A model generated the notes under the pieces. The model made no database searches, was not told the origin of the DNA, and saw nothing but the letters and a program-made list of their open reading frames with translations. Shown here one piece after another: positions 17,361-25,651 of a DNA stretch of 64,000 nucleotides. The position numbers were made by a program, and so were the translations under genes. The first letter of the stretch is position 1; every line of letters starts with the position of its first letter. The stretch comes from Streptomyces sp. NBC_00663 (GTDB lineage Bacteria > Actinomycetota > Actinomycetes > Streptomycetales > Streptomycetaceae): the NCBI RefSeq assembly GCF_036226885.1, contig NZ_CP109027.1, positions 1,116,001-1,180,000 on the forward strand. The letters are read 5' to 3'.

Positions 17361-18065
17361 TCACAGGAGGCGGCCCGGCAGAGCCCACTCCCGGACACCA
17401 CCCGCCCCGTCCCGCTCCACCCGGTACACCTGCGCGGCCGGGGCTCGCGTCACGACCTCCGTGACCAGGCCGTCCGTGATCAGGGCACCCGTTCCGTCCT
17501 CCAGAGCCCAGCCGTCGGGGAGCGCGCCGGTGGCCACGGCCCGCTGGTACGAGGGGCGCCGGCCCGGTTCGGAATCGTAGTGCGGGCAGACCGATCCGGG
17601 CAGCAGGCCCAGGCCGTCGGGCAGGAAGGTGAGGGGGCCGAAGGAGTCCGTGTGCGAGCCCTGCGCCCAGCAGTTGGCGCCCGCGCTGATACCGCACAGC
17701 ACAGTGCCGCGGTCGTACGCCTCGCGCAGCACGCGGTCCACCCCGTGGGTGCGCCAGACGGCAAGGAGGTTCGCCGTGTTGCCGCCGCCCACGTAGACGA
17801 CGTCCTGGGCCAGCAGGTGGCTGCGCAGCGCCTCGTCGTCGAGTTCCCTGCGGAAGAGGGACAGGACGGAGGGGGCGCAGTTCCGGCGGGGTTCGAAGGC
17901 GGCGAGGAACCGCTCCGCGTACCCCGCCGCGTCACCGCTCGCCGTCGGCAGGAAGCACACCCGGGGCCGGGACGTACGGGCGTGGCTCAGCACCCAGTCG
18001 TCGAGGAGGCCGTCGTCGTCCGTGGAGAAGCCGCCGCCCAGGAGGGCGACGCGGGACTCGCTCAT
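17361..18065 (-). CDS. Peptidase E-like serine hydrolase (family S51)
   Basis: A 234-residue cytoplasmic protein of the class-I-glutaminase-like S51 family (aspartyl dipeptidase / cyanophycinase relatives). Nucleophile Ser127 lies in VLCGISAGANCW; nearby marks are VVYVGGGNTANLLAVWRTHGVD and CPHYDSEPGRRPSYQRAV. Expected role: cleavage of small Asp-containing dipeptides or related isopeptides. ATG at 18065 overlaps the stop of the preceding hydrolase gene (ATGA). Length matches peptidase E rather than the longer cyanophycinases. Confidence 0.85.
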   Translation of the reverse strand: MSESRVALLGGGFSTDDDGLLDDWVLSHARTSRPRVCFLPTASGDAAGYAERFLAAFEPRRNCAPSVLSLFRRELDDEALRSHLLAQDVVYVGGGNTANLLAVWRTHGVDRVLREAYDRGTVLCGISAGANCWAQGSHTDSFGPLTFLPDGLGLLPGSVCPHYDSEPGRRPSYQRAVATGALPDGWALEDGTGALITDGLVTEVVTRAPAAQVYRVERDGAGGVREWALPGRLL

Positions 18066-18616
18066 TCCGCCGCCTCCTTCCCCAGCACCTCCGCGACCGT
18101 GGTCACGCGGATCAACGGCCGGTACAGGTCCAGCAGTCGCAGCGCCTTCGCGTGCGACTCGTCGTCCGCGCCCGCGCAGGCGTCGGCCACGACGACCACC
18201 TCGGTCCCGGCGTCCGCCGCGGGCAGCGCCGTGGACAGGACGCAGCAGTCGGTGCTGACGCCGGCGAGGAACAGGCGCCCCGCCGGGGCCACCCGGTCGG
18301 CGAGTTCGGGTGTCCACTTGCCGAACGTCGTGGCGTCCAGGACGTGTTGGGGAGCGGCGGCGAAGTCGTCCGTCAACTGCCAGAGCGGGGCCCCCGGCGG
18401 TCGCAGGGCGAACGGCCAGCGCTCGTAATACGCGCGCCAGGCGCCGGTCGGCCGCTCCGGCGCCACGAAGCGGGTGAACGTCACCCGGTCGCCGAAGGCC
18501 GGCAGCAGACGTCGTACGCCCTCCGCGGCCGCCGCGAAACGCGGGGTGGCCCAGGGGCTGCCGGGGTCGGCGAAGACCCGTTGCATGTCGATGACCGCGA
18601 GATGGCCGGTGGTCAT
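18062..18616 (-). CDS. Isochorismatase-family cysteine hydrolase
   Basis: A 184-residue protein of the isochorismatase/nicotinamidase superfamily. The triad can be placed: Asp in VIDMQRVF, Lys in FGKW, and Cys125 in GVSTDCCVLST preceding V (Cys124 is adjacent). Such enzymes hydrolyse amides, ureido compounds or vinyl ethers. Next to a nucleobase-type permease, a role in pyrimidine or purine breakdown (ureidoacrylate- or biuret-type amide) is plausible but unproven. It overlaps both neighbours by 4 bases, so the stoichiometry is probably coupled to the permease. Confidence 0.85.
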   Translation of the reverse strand: MTTGHLAVIDMQRVFADPGSPWATPRFAAAAEGVRRLLPAFGDRVTFTRFVAPERPTGAWRAYYERWPFALRPPGAPLWQLTDDFAAAPQHVLDATTFGKWTPELADRVAPAGRLFLAGVSTDCCVLSTALPAADAGTEVVVVADACAGADDESHAKALRLLDLYRPLIRVTTVAEVLGKEAAE

Positions 18617-20097
18617 ACGGCCGCCCTCGCGTCCGCCGGCTGCTCCTCCTGCGCGCGGATCCGGCCGCGGCCGAGCGCCAAGGTGCCGAGGAAGCCGACC
18701 GCCAGCGCGGCGAGCACGCCGAGGTTGGCGTACGCCCACGCGCCCGACGTGCCGCCGAGGCCCAGCGGGTCGAGGAGATAGCCCTGCCACTCCAGCCAGC
18801 TCGCGGCCGCGTTGGTGACCAGACCCCAGCCGAGGGCGGTGGCGGCGAGGGTGAGGAGCAGCGGGGTCAGGGGGACGTCGCCGTAGCGGCCCTCGGAGCG
18901 GTAGAGGTCGTCCTCGGCGTAGTCGCGGCGGCGCAGGAGCAGGTCGGCGAGCATGATGCCGCACCAGGCGGCGATGGGGACGCCGAGCGTGGTGAGGAAG
19001 CCCATGAACTGGCCGAGGAAGTCGTCGGCGAAGAAGACGATGTAGACGGCGCCCGCGATCATCAGCACGCCGTCGACCAGCGCGGCCAGATAGCGGGGGA
19101 TTCTGATGCCGGCCGAGAGGAGGGCCAGGCCGGAGGAGTAGATGTCCAGGACCGCGCCGCCCACCAGGCCGAGCACGGCGACCACCGCGAACGGGACCAG
19201 GAACCAGGTCGGCAGGATGGTCGTGAGGGCACCGATGGGGTCGGCGGCGACGGCCGCGTTGAGCGTGGTCGAGGAACCGGCCAGCAGCAGGCCGAAGACC
19301 AGGAGGAGGAGCGGTGCGACCGAGGCGCCGAAGGTCGTCCAGCCGATCACGCCCCGGCTGGAGGACGTGCGCGGCAGATAGCGCGAGTAGTCCGCGGCGG
19401 CGTTGACCCAGCCGAGGCCGAACCCGGTCATCATGAAGACCAGCGCGCCGATGAACTCCTGTGCGGAGCCCGCCGGGATGTCGCTGACGGTGCTCCAGTG
19501 GATGTGGTCGGCGACAAGGCCGACGTAGACGAGGGTGAGCACGCCCGTGACCACGGTGATCACGGTCTGGAGCCGCATGATCAGGTCGAAGCCCATGACA
19601 CCGCCGACGACGGTGAGCCCGGCGACGACGATGAGCGCGACCACCTGGGTCCCGGTGCCGCCGCCCCAGCCGAGGCGGCCGAAGACGGTCGCGGTGGCCA
19701 TGGTGGCGAGGGCGCAGAGCACGGTCTCCCAGCCGACGGTGAGCACCCAGGAGATCACCGAGGGCAGCCGGTTGCCGCGCACGCCGTACGCGGCGCGGCT
19801 GAGCACCATCGTCGGGGCCGAGCCGCGCTTGCCCGCGACGGCGACGAAGCCGCACAGCAGGAAGGAGAAGACGATGCCGACGACCCCGGCGGCCAGGGCC
19901 TGCCAGAAGGAGATGCCGAAGCCGAGGGCGAAGGCTCCGTAACTCAGGCCCAGGATCGAGACGTTGGCGCCGAACCACGGCCAGAAGAGTGTCCTCGGTG
20001 TGCCCTTGCGTTCGGCGTCGCCGATCACGTCGAGGCCGTGCGTCTCCACCTGGAGCTGTCTGGCTCTGTTGTCGAGGGATTCCCGGGCGTCCGTCAT
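18613..20097 (-). CDS. NCS1-family nucleobase/cytosine-purine permease
   Basis: A 494-residue membrane protein with about 12 hydrophobic segments and NCS1 marks: a hydrophilic N-terminus ending TPRTLFWPWFGANVSILGLSYGAFALGF, SRAAYGVRGNRLPSVISWVLTVGWETV, FGLGWVNAAADYSRYLPRTSSSRGVIGWTTFGAS, and DIYSSGLALLSAGIRIPR. Expected function: proton- or sodium-coupled uptake of cytosine, purine, allantoin or a related compound. ATG at 20097 is the start of a four-gene run with overlapping stops and starts (permease, hydrolase, peptidase E, unknown), so the transported compound is probably the substrate of the two hydrolases. Confidence 0.88.
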   Translation of the reverse strand: MTDARESLDNRARQLQVETHGLDVIGDAERKGTPRTLFWPWFGANVSILGLSYGAFALGFGISFWQALAAGVVGIVFSFLLCGFVAVAGKRGSAPTMVLSRAAYGVRGNRLPSVISWVLTVGWETVLCALATMATATVFGRLGWGGGTGTQVVALIVVAGLTVVGGVMGFDLIMRLQTVITVVTGVLTLVYVGLVADHIHWSTVSDIPAGSAQEFIGALVFMMTGFGLGWVNAAADYSRYLPRTSSSRGVIGWTTFGASVAPLLLLVFGLLLAGSSTTLNAAVAADPIGALTTILPTWFLVPFAVVAVLGLVGGAVLDIYSSGLALLSAGIRIPRYLAALVDGVLMIAGAVYIVFFADDFLGQFMGFLTTLGVPIAAWCGIMLADLLLRRRDYAEDDLYRSEGRYGDVPLTPLLLTLAATALGWGLVTNAAASWLEWQGYLLDPLGLGGTSGAWAYANLGVLAALAVGFLGTLALGRGRIRAQEEQPADARAAV

Positions 20098-20146
20098 CAG
20101 CGACCTACCTGTCCACGTGAGGCTGAGTGGACCTTACCCACAGGCG

Positions 20147-20605
20147 TCAGTCTCCGGTGGTCGCCGCCTTCTTGATCGCCTCACGGATACGGGCGTACGT
20201 CCCGCAGCGGCAGACGTTCTCGATCCGGTCGATGTCGGCGTCCGTCGGCTCGGACGTCTTCTTCAGCAGGGCCGCGGCGGCCATGATCTGGCCCGGCTGG
20301 CAGAAGCCGCACTGCGACACGTCACAGTCGATCCAGGCCCGCTGGACCGGGTGCAGGGTGTCGCCGTCGGCCAGGCCCTCGATGGTGGTGACCTCGCGGT
20401 CCGCGCAGTCGGCGACGGGGACGACGCAGGGCTGTATCTCGGCGCCGTCGAGATGGCTCGTACAGGCGCGGCAGACGCCCACACCGCAGCCGTACTTGGG
20501 GCCGGTGACGTCCAGCAGATCGCGCAGCACCCACAGCAGCGGCATGTCGTCGGGCGCCTCGACGGTGACCGGTTTCCCGTTGAGGACGAAGGTGTGACGG
20601 GGCAT
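20147..20605 (-). CDS. 2Fe-2S subunit of a molybdenum hydroxylase (isoquinoline 1-oxidoreductase alpha type)
   Basis: A 152-residue electron-transfer subunit with two [2Fe-2S] sites. N-terminal plant-ferredoxin-type ligands are in KYGCGVGVCRACTSHLDGAEIQPC; the C-terminal helical cluster is CGFCQPGQIMAAAALL and ENVCRCGTY. It passes electrons from the Mo centre of the partner subunit. It has no export signal, although its partner has a Tat leader, so it is probably exported folded with it. ATG at 20605, 17 bp after the large-subunit stop. No FAD subunit gene is adjacent, as in IorAB-type enzymes. Confidence 0.9.
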   Translation of the reverse strand: MPRHTFVLNGKPVTVEAPDDMPLLWVLRDLLDVTGPKYGCGVGVCRACTSHLDGAEIQPCVVPVADCADREVTTIEGLADGDTLHPVQRAWIDCDVSQCGFCQPGQIMAAAALLKKTSEPTDADIDRIENVCRCGTYARIREAIKKAATTGD

Positions 20606-20622
20606 CAGGAGCCTCTCGGGCA

Positions 20623-22716
20623 CTAGAAGTTGATCGGGAAGCGGCGAGGCCTGGTGCCGGTGGCGCGGGCGTAGGCGTTGGCGACGGCACCGGCCGCCGC
20701 CGGGACGCCGAGTTCTCCGGCGCCGCCCGGCTCCCCTCCCGTGGGCAGGATGTGGGCCTCGAAGTGGAGGGGGGCGTGGCGTTGGCGGGCGTAGTGGAAG
20801 TCGGCGTAGCTGCCCTCGCGGACGGCGCCCCGGTCGATGTGCAGGCCGGCCAGGAGGATCGTGGAGATGCCGTCCATCGCCGCGCCCATGAGCTGGGCCT
20901 CCAATCCGCGCGGGTTGACGGCCGTACCGACGTCGGCCGCCATCACCACCTTGGTCACCCGCGCCTTCTCGGGGTCGGCGGCGTCGATCTCGACCAGACA
21001 GGCAACGCTGGAGCCGTACTCCTCGTGCACGGCGACTCCCTGGGCCTGCCCCGCGGGCAGCGTCCGGCCCCAGTGTCCGGCGGTGGCGACCTTGTCGAGC
21101 ACGGCCCTGACGGACTTGCCACGCAGTGTCGTACGACGGAACGCCACCGGATCCCGGCCCAGCGCCCGGGCGATGTCGTCGACCACGATCTCCTCGGCCG
21201 CCCGCACGGTCCCGGAGTCCACCGACCGCCACGCGCCGAGCGGCATCGCCAGCTCGACGGAGCCCGAATCACCGGACAGCTTCCCGAAGTTGTAGAGGCC
21301 GCTGTCGCTGGGCAGCGGGGAAGCCGTGGCCGACGTGGCGATCCCGCCCTGAGCGGCGACTCCGTCCCATGCCTCGCTCACCGACGCCGTCGCGTGGGCG
21401 AAGGCGACGACCCGGCCGTCGGCGTGGCTGGCCCGTATGTGGTGCTGGAAGGCCGGGCGCATCCGGCCGTGCTTGATGTCGTCGGCGCGGCTCCACATCA
21501 GCTTCACCGGCCGGTGCGCCTTCTTCGAGATGAGCGCCGCCTCGATCGCCGCGTCGTGGTTCAGCCGGCGCCCGAACGAGCCGCCGCCGCGCACCACATG
21601 GACGCGTACGGCGGACGCGGGCAGTCCGACCGCCGAGGCGATGGCCTCCCGCGCGTCCATGGGCGACTGGGAGGAGAACCAGATCTCGGCACGGCGGGCC
21701 CGTACGTCCGCGACGGCGGTGAGCACCTCCATCGGGGCGTGGCTGACGAACGCGAACTCGAACCGGGCCTCCACCTGCGCCGATCCGCGCGGCGGTCGGC
21801 CGAGCGCCGGGACGGCGGCCCGCAGCCGCGAGCGGATGGCCGCGTCGGAGAGCTCGGCCAGCGGTCCGGGAGACCAGGTGACCTTCAGGGCGTCCCGCGC
21901 CTTGAAGGCGTGATGGAAGGACTCGGCGACGACGGCGACTCCCCCGGGAACCCTGACCACTTCGAGAACACCGGGCAGGGCGCGGGCCGCACGGTCGTCG
22001 ACCGACACGACCTTGCCGCCGAGCGTGGGCGGTCGGGCCACCACGGTCGGTTTCGCGTCTGCCGCCGACAGGTCCCCGGTGTAGCGCACGCGGCCGGTGA
22101 CGATGTCCCGTGCGTCGATGCGGGTCGTCGGCCGCCCGATCACCCGGTGCCGGGACGCCGGCTTGGGCTTGCTCGACACACGGGGCCTGCGGACCCGGGC
22201 GGCGCTCTCGGTGAGGGAGCCGAAGGTGGCGGTACGTCCGTCGGGGGCGACGACCATGGTGTCCCGGGTGCGCAGGAGTCGCGCGGGCAGGTGCCAGCGC
22301 TGCGCTGCCGCCGTGACCAGGCGGGCGCGGGCCGTGGCGGCGAGGTCGCGGGCGGGGCCGTACAGCGAACTGACCGAATTGGAGCCGCCGGTGAACTGGT
22401 TGCCCCTGGTCCGGGCCTCGGCCAGCGGGATGCTCACGTCGGTGAGCCGGGCGTCGAGTTCCTCGGCGATCATCATGGCGACGGCGGTGGTGACGCCCTG
22501 GCCGACCTCGACGCGCGGCAGTCGGACGACGACCTTGTTGTCCCGGGTGACCTCCAGGACCAGCATCTCGTCGTCCGTGCCGGTGACCACGACGTCGGAC
22601 CGGCGGGCGGTCGCGCCCTCGGCCGCCGGGGCGTCGCAGCCGAGCGGCGCCGCCACGGTCAGTGTGGACGCCGCCAGCGTGTAGACCATGAACCGGCGGC
22701 GGGACAGCTCTGCCAC
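20623..22716 (-). CDS. Molybdopterin-binding subunit of an exported molybdenum hydroxylase (IorB type)
   Basis: A 697-residue catalytic subunit of the xanthine dehydrogenase/aldehyde oxidase superfamily. It begins with a twin-arginine leader (ELSRRRFMVYTLAASTLTVAAP) followed by Cys27. Family marks: VEVGQGVTTAVAMMIAEELD, GGSNSVSSLYGP, GGGSFGRRLNHDAAIEAALISK and the C-terminal GGAGELGVPAAAGAVANAYARATG with the likely catalytic Glu. The circular order matches IorB-like proteins, which lack fused FAD or Fe-S domains. Probable role: hydroxylation of an N-heterocycle or aldehyde outside the membrane. GTG at 22716 with GGGGAG was chosen; first gene of a two-gene operon. Confidence 0.9.
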   Translation of the reverse strand: MAELSRRRFMVYTLAASTLTVAAPLGCDAPAAEGATARRSDVVVTGTDDEMLVLEVTRDNKVVVRLPRVEVGQGVTTAVAMMIAEELDARLTDVSIPLAEARTRGNQFTGGSNSVSSLYGPARDLAATARARLVTAAAQRWHLPARLLRTRDTMVVAPDGRTATFGSLTESAARVRRPRVSSKPKPASRHRVIGRPTTRIDARDIVTGRVRYTGDLSAADAKPTVVARPPTLGGKVVSVDDRAARALPGVLEVVRVPGGVAVVAESFHHAFKARDALKVTWSPGPLAELSDAAIRSRLRAAVPALGRPPRGSAQVEARFEFAFVSHAPMEVLTAVADVRARRAEIWFSSQSPMDAREAIASAVGLPASAVRVHVVRGGGSFGRRLNHDAAIEAALISKKAHRPVKLMWSRADDIKHGRMRPAFQHHIRASHADGRVVAFAHATASVSEAWDGVAAQGGIATSATASPLPSDSGLYNFGKLSGDSGSVELAMPLGAWRSVDSGTVRAAEEIVVDDIARALGRDPVAFRRTTLRGKSVRAVLDKVATAGHWGRTLPAGQAQGVAVHEEYGSSVACLVEIDAADPEKARVTKVVMAADVGTAVNPRGLEAQLMGAAMDGISTILLAGLHIDRGAVREGSYADFHYARQRHAPLHFEAHILPTGGEPGGAGELGVPAAAGAVANAYARATGTRPRRFPINF

Positions 22717-22847
22717 GGCGCACTCCCCCTGTGAACGTCCTGTGTCTGCGGTTGGTTCAGCAGATAGGAGGGTTCTGCGGGGGCTGCGGTTGCGTCGCCG
22801 TGCGATCTCGCTCCACCGGCGCTCCGCGCCCCCTCCCCAGCCTCGGT

Positions 22848-22859
22848 GAAAGCGCTTAC
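22848..22859. promoter_or_regulatory. LacI-type operator-like motif
   Basis: GAAAGCGCTTAC around a perfect AAGCGCTT core, just upstream of the acyltransferase ATG at 22870. Resembles GAAAGCGCTTTC-type LacI-family sites. No regulator gene is adjacent. Confidence 0.35.
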
Positions 22860-22869
22860 CGTTCTGCTC

Positions 22870-24525
22870 ATGGCTCACCGGAACCAGCCGTCCGACCGGC
22901 ACTTCGACCACTGTCCCTGGCTCTTCGCCCAGGAGGCGTCCGCGGAACAGCGGGCGGCGCAGCGTGAGCGGCAGGCGGAGATCGGCGGGGACAGCGAGAT
23001 CGGCGAGCGGTGTTTCGTCGCCGGCTCCGCCGCGGTGTTCCCGGACCGGCTGCGGCTGGGCGACGACTCGTACATCGCCGCGCACGCCTATGTGACCGGG
23101 GAGTTGACGACCGGTGCCGACTGCACGCTGAACCCGTTCACCACCGTGCGGGGTACGGTCGCCCTCGGTTCCGGGGTACGCGTCGGCGCGCATACGTCGC
23201 TGCTCGGCTTCAACCACTCGATGGCTCCCGACCGGCCGGTCTTCCGCCAGCCGCTCACCAGCCGGGGGATCACGGTCGGGGACGACGTGTGGATCGGCTC
23301 GCACGTGGTCGTGGTGGACGGCGTCACCATCGGGGACCACTGTGTGATCGGCGCGGGGGCGGTGGTCACCCGGGATCTGCCGCCGTGGACGGTGGCTGCC
23401 GGAAATCCGGCGCGGGCCCTGCGGGATCGGCGGGACGCCGGGCGGTCGGAGACGGGGCGAGGGCACGTCGACAGGGCCCCGCTCCCTCTCGTGGGGTTCG
23501 CCGACACGGCGCGGGCCCAGGCCGCCGAGATCCTCGCCCGATGCTGGGACGGTGAACGGTATGTGGACCGGCCCGGTGCGCCGGCGACCGTGCGGGCGCA
23601 CTGCGACGCCGTGGAGATCGCCGACCTGCTGCTGGGGGCCGTGCCGGGGCAGTTGACCGCGGACGCGCACATCGAGCGGCTCGCCTCGGCGCAGGACGCG
23701 GTGAGCGGTCTGGTGCCGGAGTGGGGCGATCCGGCGCCGGTGGCGGAGACGGACGGGTTCGTCGGAGAGTGCCCGGCGCTCTATCACGTCCTGTCCGTCG
23801 GCTACGCGCTCGATCTGCTGGGCTCCTCCTTCCCTCATCCGGTGCGTGGCGTACGGGACATGACGGAACGTCAACTGATGGCGAGTCTGGAGGAGTTGCC
23901 CTGGGAGTCGGGGGCGTGGGAGGCCGGTGCCTGGATCGACGCGTGGGCTACGGCCGCCCACTGGAACGACTCTCCGGAGCCGGGCTCCGTCGAGGCGCTG
24001 TTCGGCTGGTTGCTGACGCGGGCGGACCCGTGGACCGGCATGTGGGGCGAACCGTCAGCGCGGGAAGGGCGGTTGCAGGTCGTCAACGGCTACTACCGGC
24101 TGACGCGCGGCTCGTTCGCCCAGTACGGGGTGCCGGTGCCGCATCCGGAACGGGTGGTGGACGCCGTACTGGACCACGCCCGGGACGTCCGGTACTTCGG
24201 CGCCGGGCGGGAGAACGCCTGCAACGTGTTGGACGTCGCCCATCCGCTGTGGTTGTGCGGTCGCCAGTCGGGGTCGGGTCCCGGCGGTGACGGGTACCGT
24301 GCGGACGAGATCCACGCCTGGGCGGAGCGACAGCTGTCGGCCGCCCTCCCCCGCTGGCGGGACGGCGAGGGCTTCGCCTTCGGCCCCGGCACGTCCCCGG
24401 GCCTCCAGGGCACCGAGATGTGGCTGGCGATCATCTGGTACCTCGCCGACCTGACCGGCCGATCGGCGGAACTGGGCTACCACCCACGCGGAGTCCACCG
24501 ACCGGAGGCGGCGCGGGCGAGGTGA
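22870..24525 (+). CDS. Hexapeptide-repeat acyltransferase fused to an alpha-helical toroid-like domain
   Basis: A 551-residue two-domain protein. Residues 37-195 form a left-handed beta-helix of the maltose/galactoside acetyltransferase type (IGGDSEIGERCFVAG, SLLGFNHSM with the probable catalytic His, GDDVWIGSHVVVVDGVTIGDHCVIGAGAVVTRDLPPWTVAAGNPAR). Residues 205-551 are Trp-rich and helical (ALYHVLSVGYALDLLG, WESGAWEAGAWIDAWATAAHWN, DPWTGMWGEP, NGYYRLTRGSFAQYGVPVPHP, CNVLDVAHPLW), recalling (alpha/alpha) toroid glycan-processing proteins. It may acetylate and bind or trim a sugar; the combination is unusual and the function unknown. ATG at 22870 has no ribosome site and may be leaderless. Divergent from the Mo-hydroxylase operon. 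Confidence 0.75.
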   Translation: MAHRNQPSDRHFDHCPWLFAQEASAEQRAAQRERQAEIGGDSEIGERCFVAGSAAVFPDRLRLGDDSYIAAHAYVTGELTTGADCTLNPFTTVRGTVALGSGVRVGAHTSLLGFNHSMAPDRPVFRQPLTSRGITVGDDVWIGSHVVVVDGVTIGDHCVIGAGAVVTRDLPPWTVAAGNPARALRDRRDAGRSETGRGHVDRAPLPLVGFADTARAQAAEILARCWDGERYVDRPGAPATVRAHCDAVEIADLLLGAVPGQLTADAHIERLASAQDAVSGLVPEWGDPAPVAETDGFVGECPALYHVLSVGYALDLLGSSFPHPVRGVRDMTERQLMASLEELPWESGAWEAGAWIDAWATAAHWNDSPEPGSVEALFGWLLTRADPWTGMWGEPSAREGRLQVVNGYYRLTRGSFAQYGVPVPHPERVVDAVLDHARDVRYFGAGRENACNVLDVAHPLWLCGRQSGSGPGGDGYRADEIHAWAERQLSAALPRWRDGEGFAFGPGTSPGLQGTEMWLAIIWYLADLTGRSAELGYHPRGVHRPEAARAR

Positions 24526-24925
24526 GGACTGTCGGGTGGGGGTGGGGGCGCGGTGAGGACCGTCGGATGGGGGGCGGGGGCGCGGCGAGGACCGTCGGAT
24601 CGGGGGCGGGGGCGCGGCGAGGACCGTCGGATCGGGGGCGAGGGCACGGCGAGGACCATCGGACCGGGGGCGAGGGCACGGCGAGGACCATCGGACCGGG
24701 GGCGAGGGCACGGCGAGGACCACCGGACCGGGGACGGGGGCGTCGGCGAGGACCACCGGACCGGGGACGAGGGCACGGCGAGGACCACCGGACCGGGGAC
24801 GAGGGCACGGCGAGGACCACCGGACCGGGGACGAGGGCACGGCGAGGACCACCGGATGAGGGGGCGGGGGGTGAAGACCGCCGGACGGGGGGCGAGGGAA
24901 GGTGAAGACCGCCGGATGCAGGCGG
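24522..24925. repeat. 32-bp tandem repeat array, about 12 copies
   Basis: Units follow CGAGGACC-RYCGGA-YCGGGG-(G/A)CGAGGGCACGG, 32 bp each, starting at the stop codon of the acyltransferase gene. Central copies are almost identical, the ends are degenerate. All are G-rich on the plus strand. Open frames through it are a by-product of composition and have no ribosome sites. Confidence 0.88.
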
Positions 24926-25254
24926 GGCGCGGCCGGAGGCCGGGGGCAGGACAGGGGCCGCGTGAAACCGACCCAGTGGTGGCGCGAGCGGCAGAGCACC
25001 GGCCCGGCGGCGCGGGCTGGGCGGGCTCAGCCGCTCAGCCCGCGCTCACAAGGTGAGCGATGCTCGGCACTGCGGCAGTGGGCGAAGCGTGGCCCCGCGG
25101 CGGTCCGCAGTGACACGGACGCGGCCGGCACAGCCCGATGCCGGCCTGTGGTGACGTGAAGGCGGCGACCAGCCTGGGGCATGGGCAGGACCAGCCACGC
25201 CCCCCTGTGCCGGTGCGGGACGGCAGGCCCAGCCACACCACCCCACCGGCGTGA
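24926..25254. other. Non-coding stretch between two repeat arrays
   Basis: About 330 bp without a supportable gene. It holds the stem-loop at 25010-25045 and otherwise shows nothing recognisable. Confidence 0.5.
25010..25045. terminator. Stem-loop between converging genes
   Basis: Perfect 10-bp stem GCGCGGGCTG (25010-25019) / CAGCCCGCGC (25036-25045) with an internal GCGG/CCGC stem. It lies between the converging acyltransferase and gnd genes and could end transcription from both sides. Confidence 0.5.
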
Positions 25255-25630
25255 ACCGCCGGGTCCAGCCGTCCTGCCCCGACGTGGACCACCACGGCCG
25301 GCCGTCCCGTCCCCGCGTGCACCACCACGACCAGCCGTCCCGTCCCCCGCGTGGACCACCACGACCACCCGCCCCGCCCCCGCGTGCACCACCACGACCA
25401 GCCGTCCCGTCCCCCGCGTTCACCACCAGGCCTCGCCGCGTGCGTCTCCCGCGTTCACCACCAGACCCCGCCACACGCGTCCCCCGCGCACACCACCAGA
25501 CCCCGCCACACGCGTCCCCCGCGCACACCACCAGACCCCGCCACACGCGTCCCCCGCGCACACCACCACGCCCCGCCACGCACGTCCCCCGCGCACACCA
25601 CCACGCCCCGCCACGCACGTCTCCGGCCCG
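25255..25630. repeat. 33-35-bp tandem repeat array, about 10 copies
   Basis: ACCACCA(C/G) recurs at 25288, 25321, 25355, 25388, 25422, 25457, 25492, 25527, 25562 and 25597. The last five intervals are exactly 35 bp, the earlier ones 33-34 bp. Units are C-rich on the plus strand (ACCCCGCCACACGCGTCCCC in the best-conserved copies). The array ends 22 bp from the gnd stop codon. Confidence 0.9.
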
Positions 25631-25651
25631 GTGCGGATACGAGGCGTCGCC

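Noticed and set aside
24527-25630. Long open frames through the 32- and 35-bp arrays on both strands
   Set aside because: They encode only low-complexity Pro/His/Thr or Arg/Gly repeats, have no ribosome sites and are explained by the DNA repeats.
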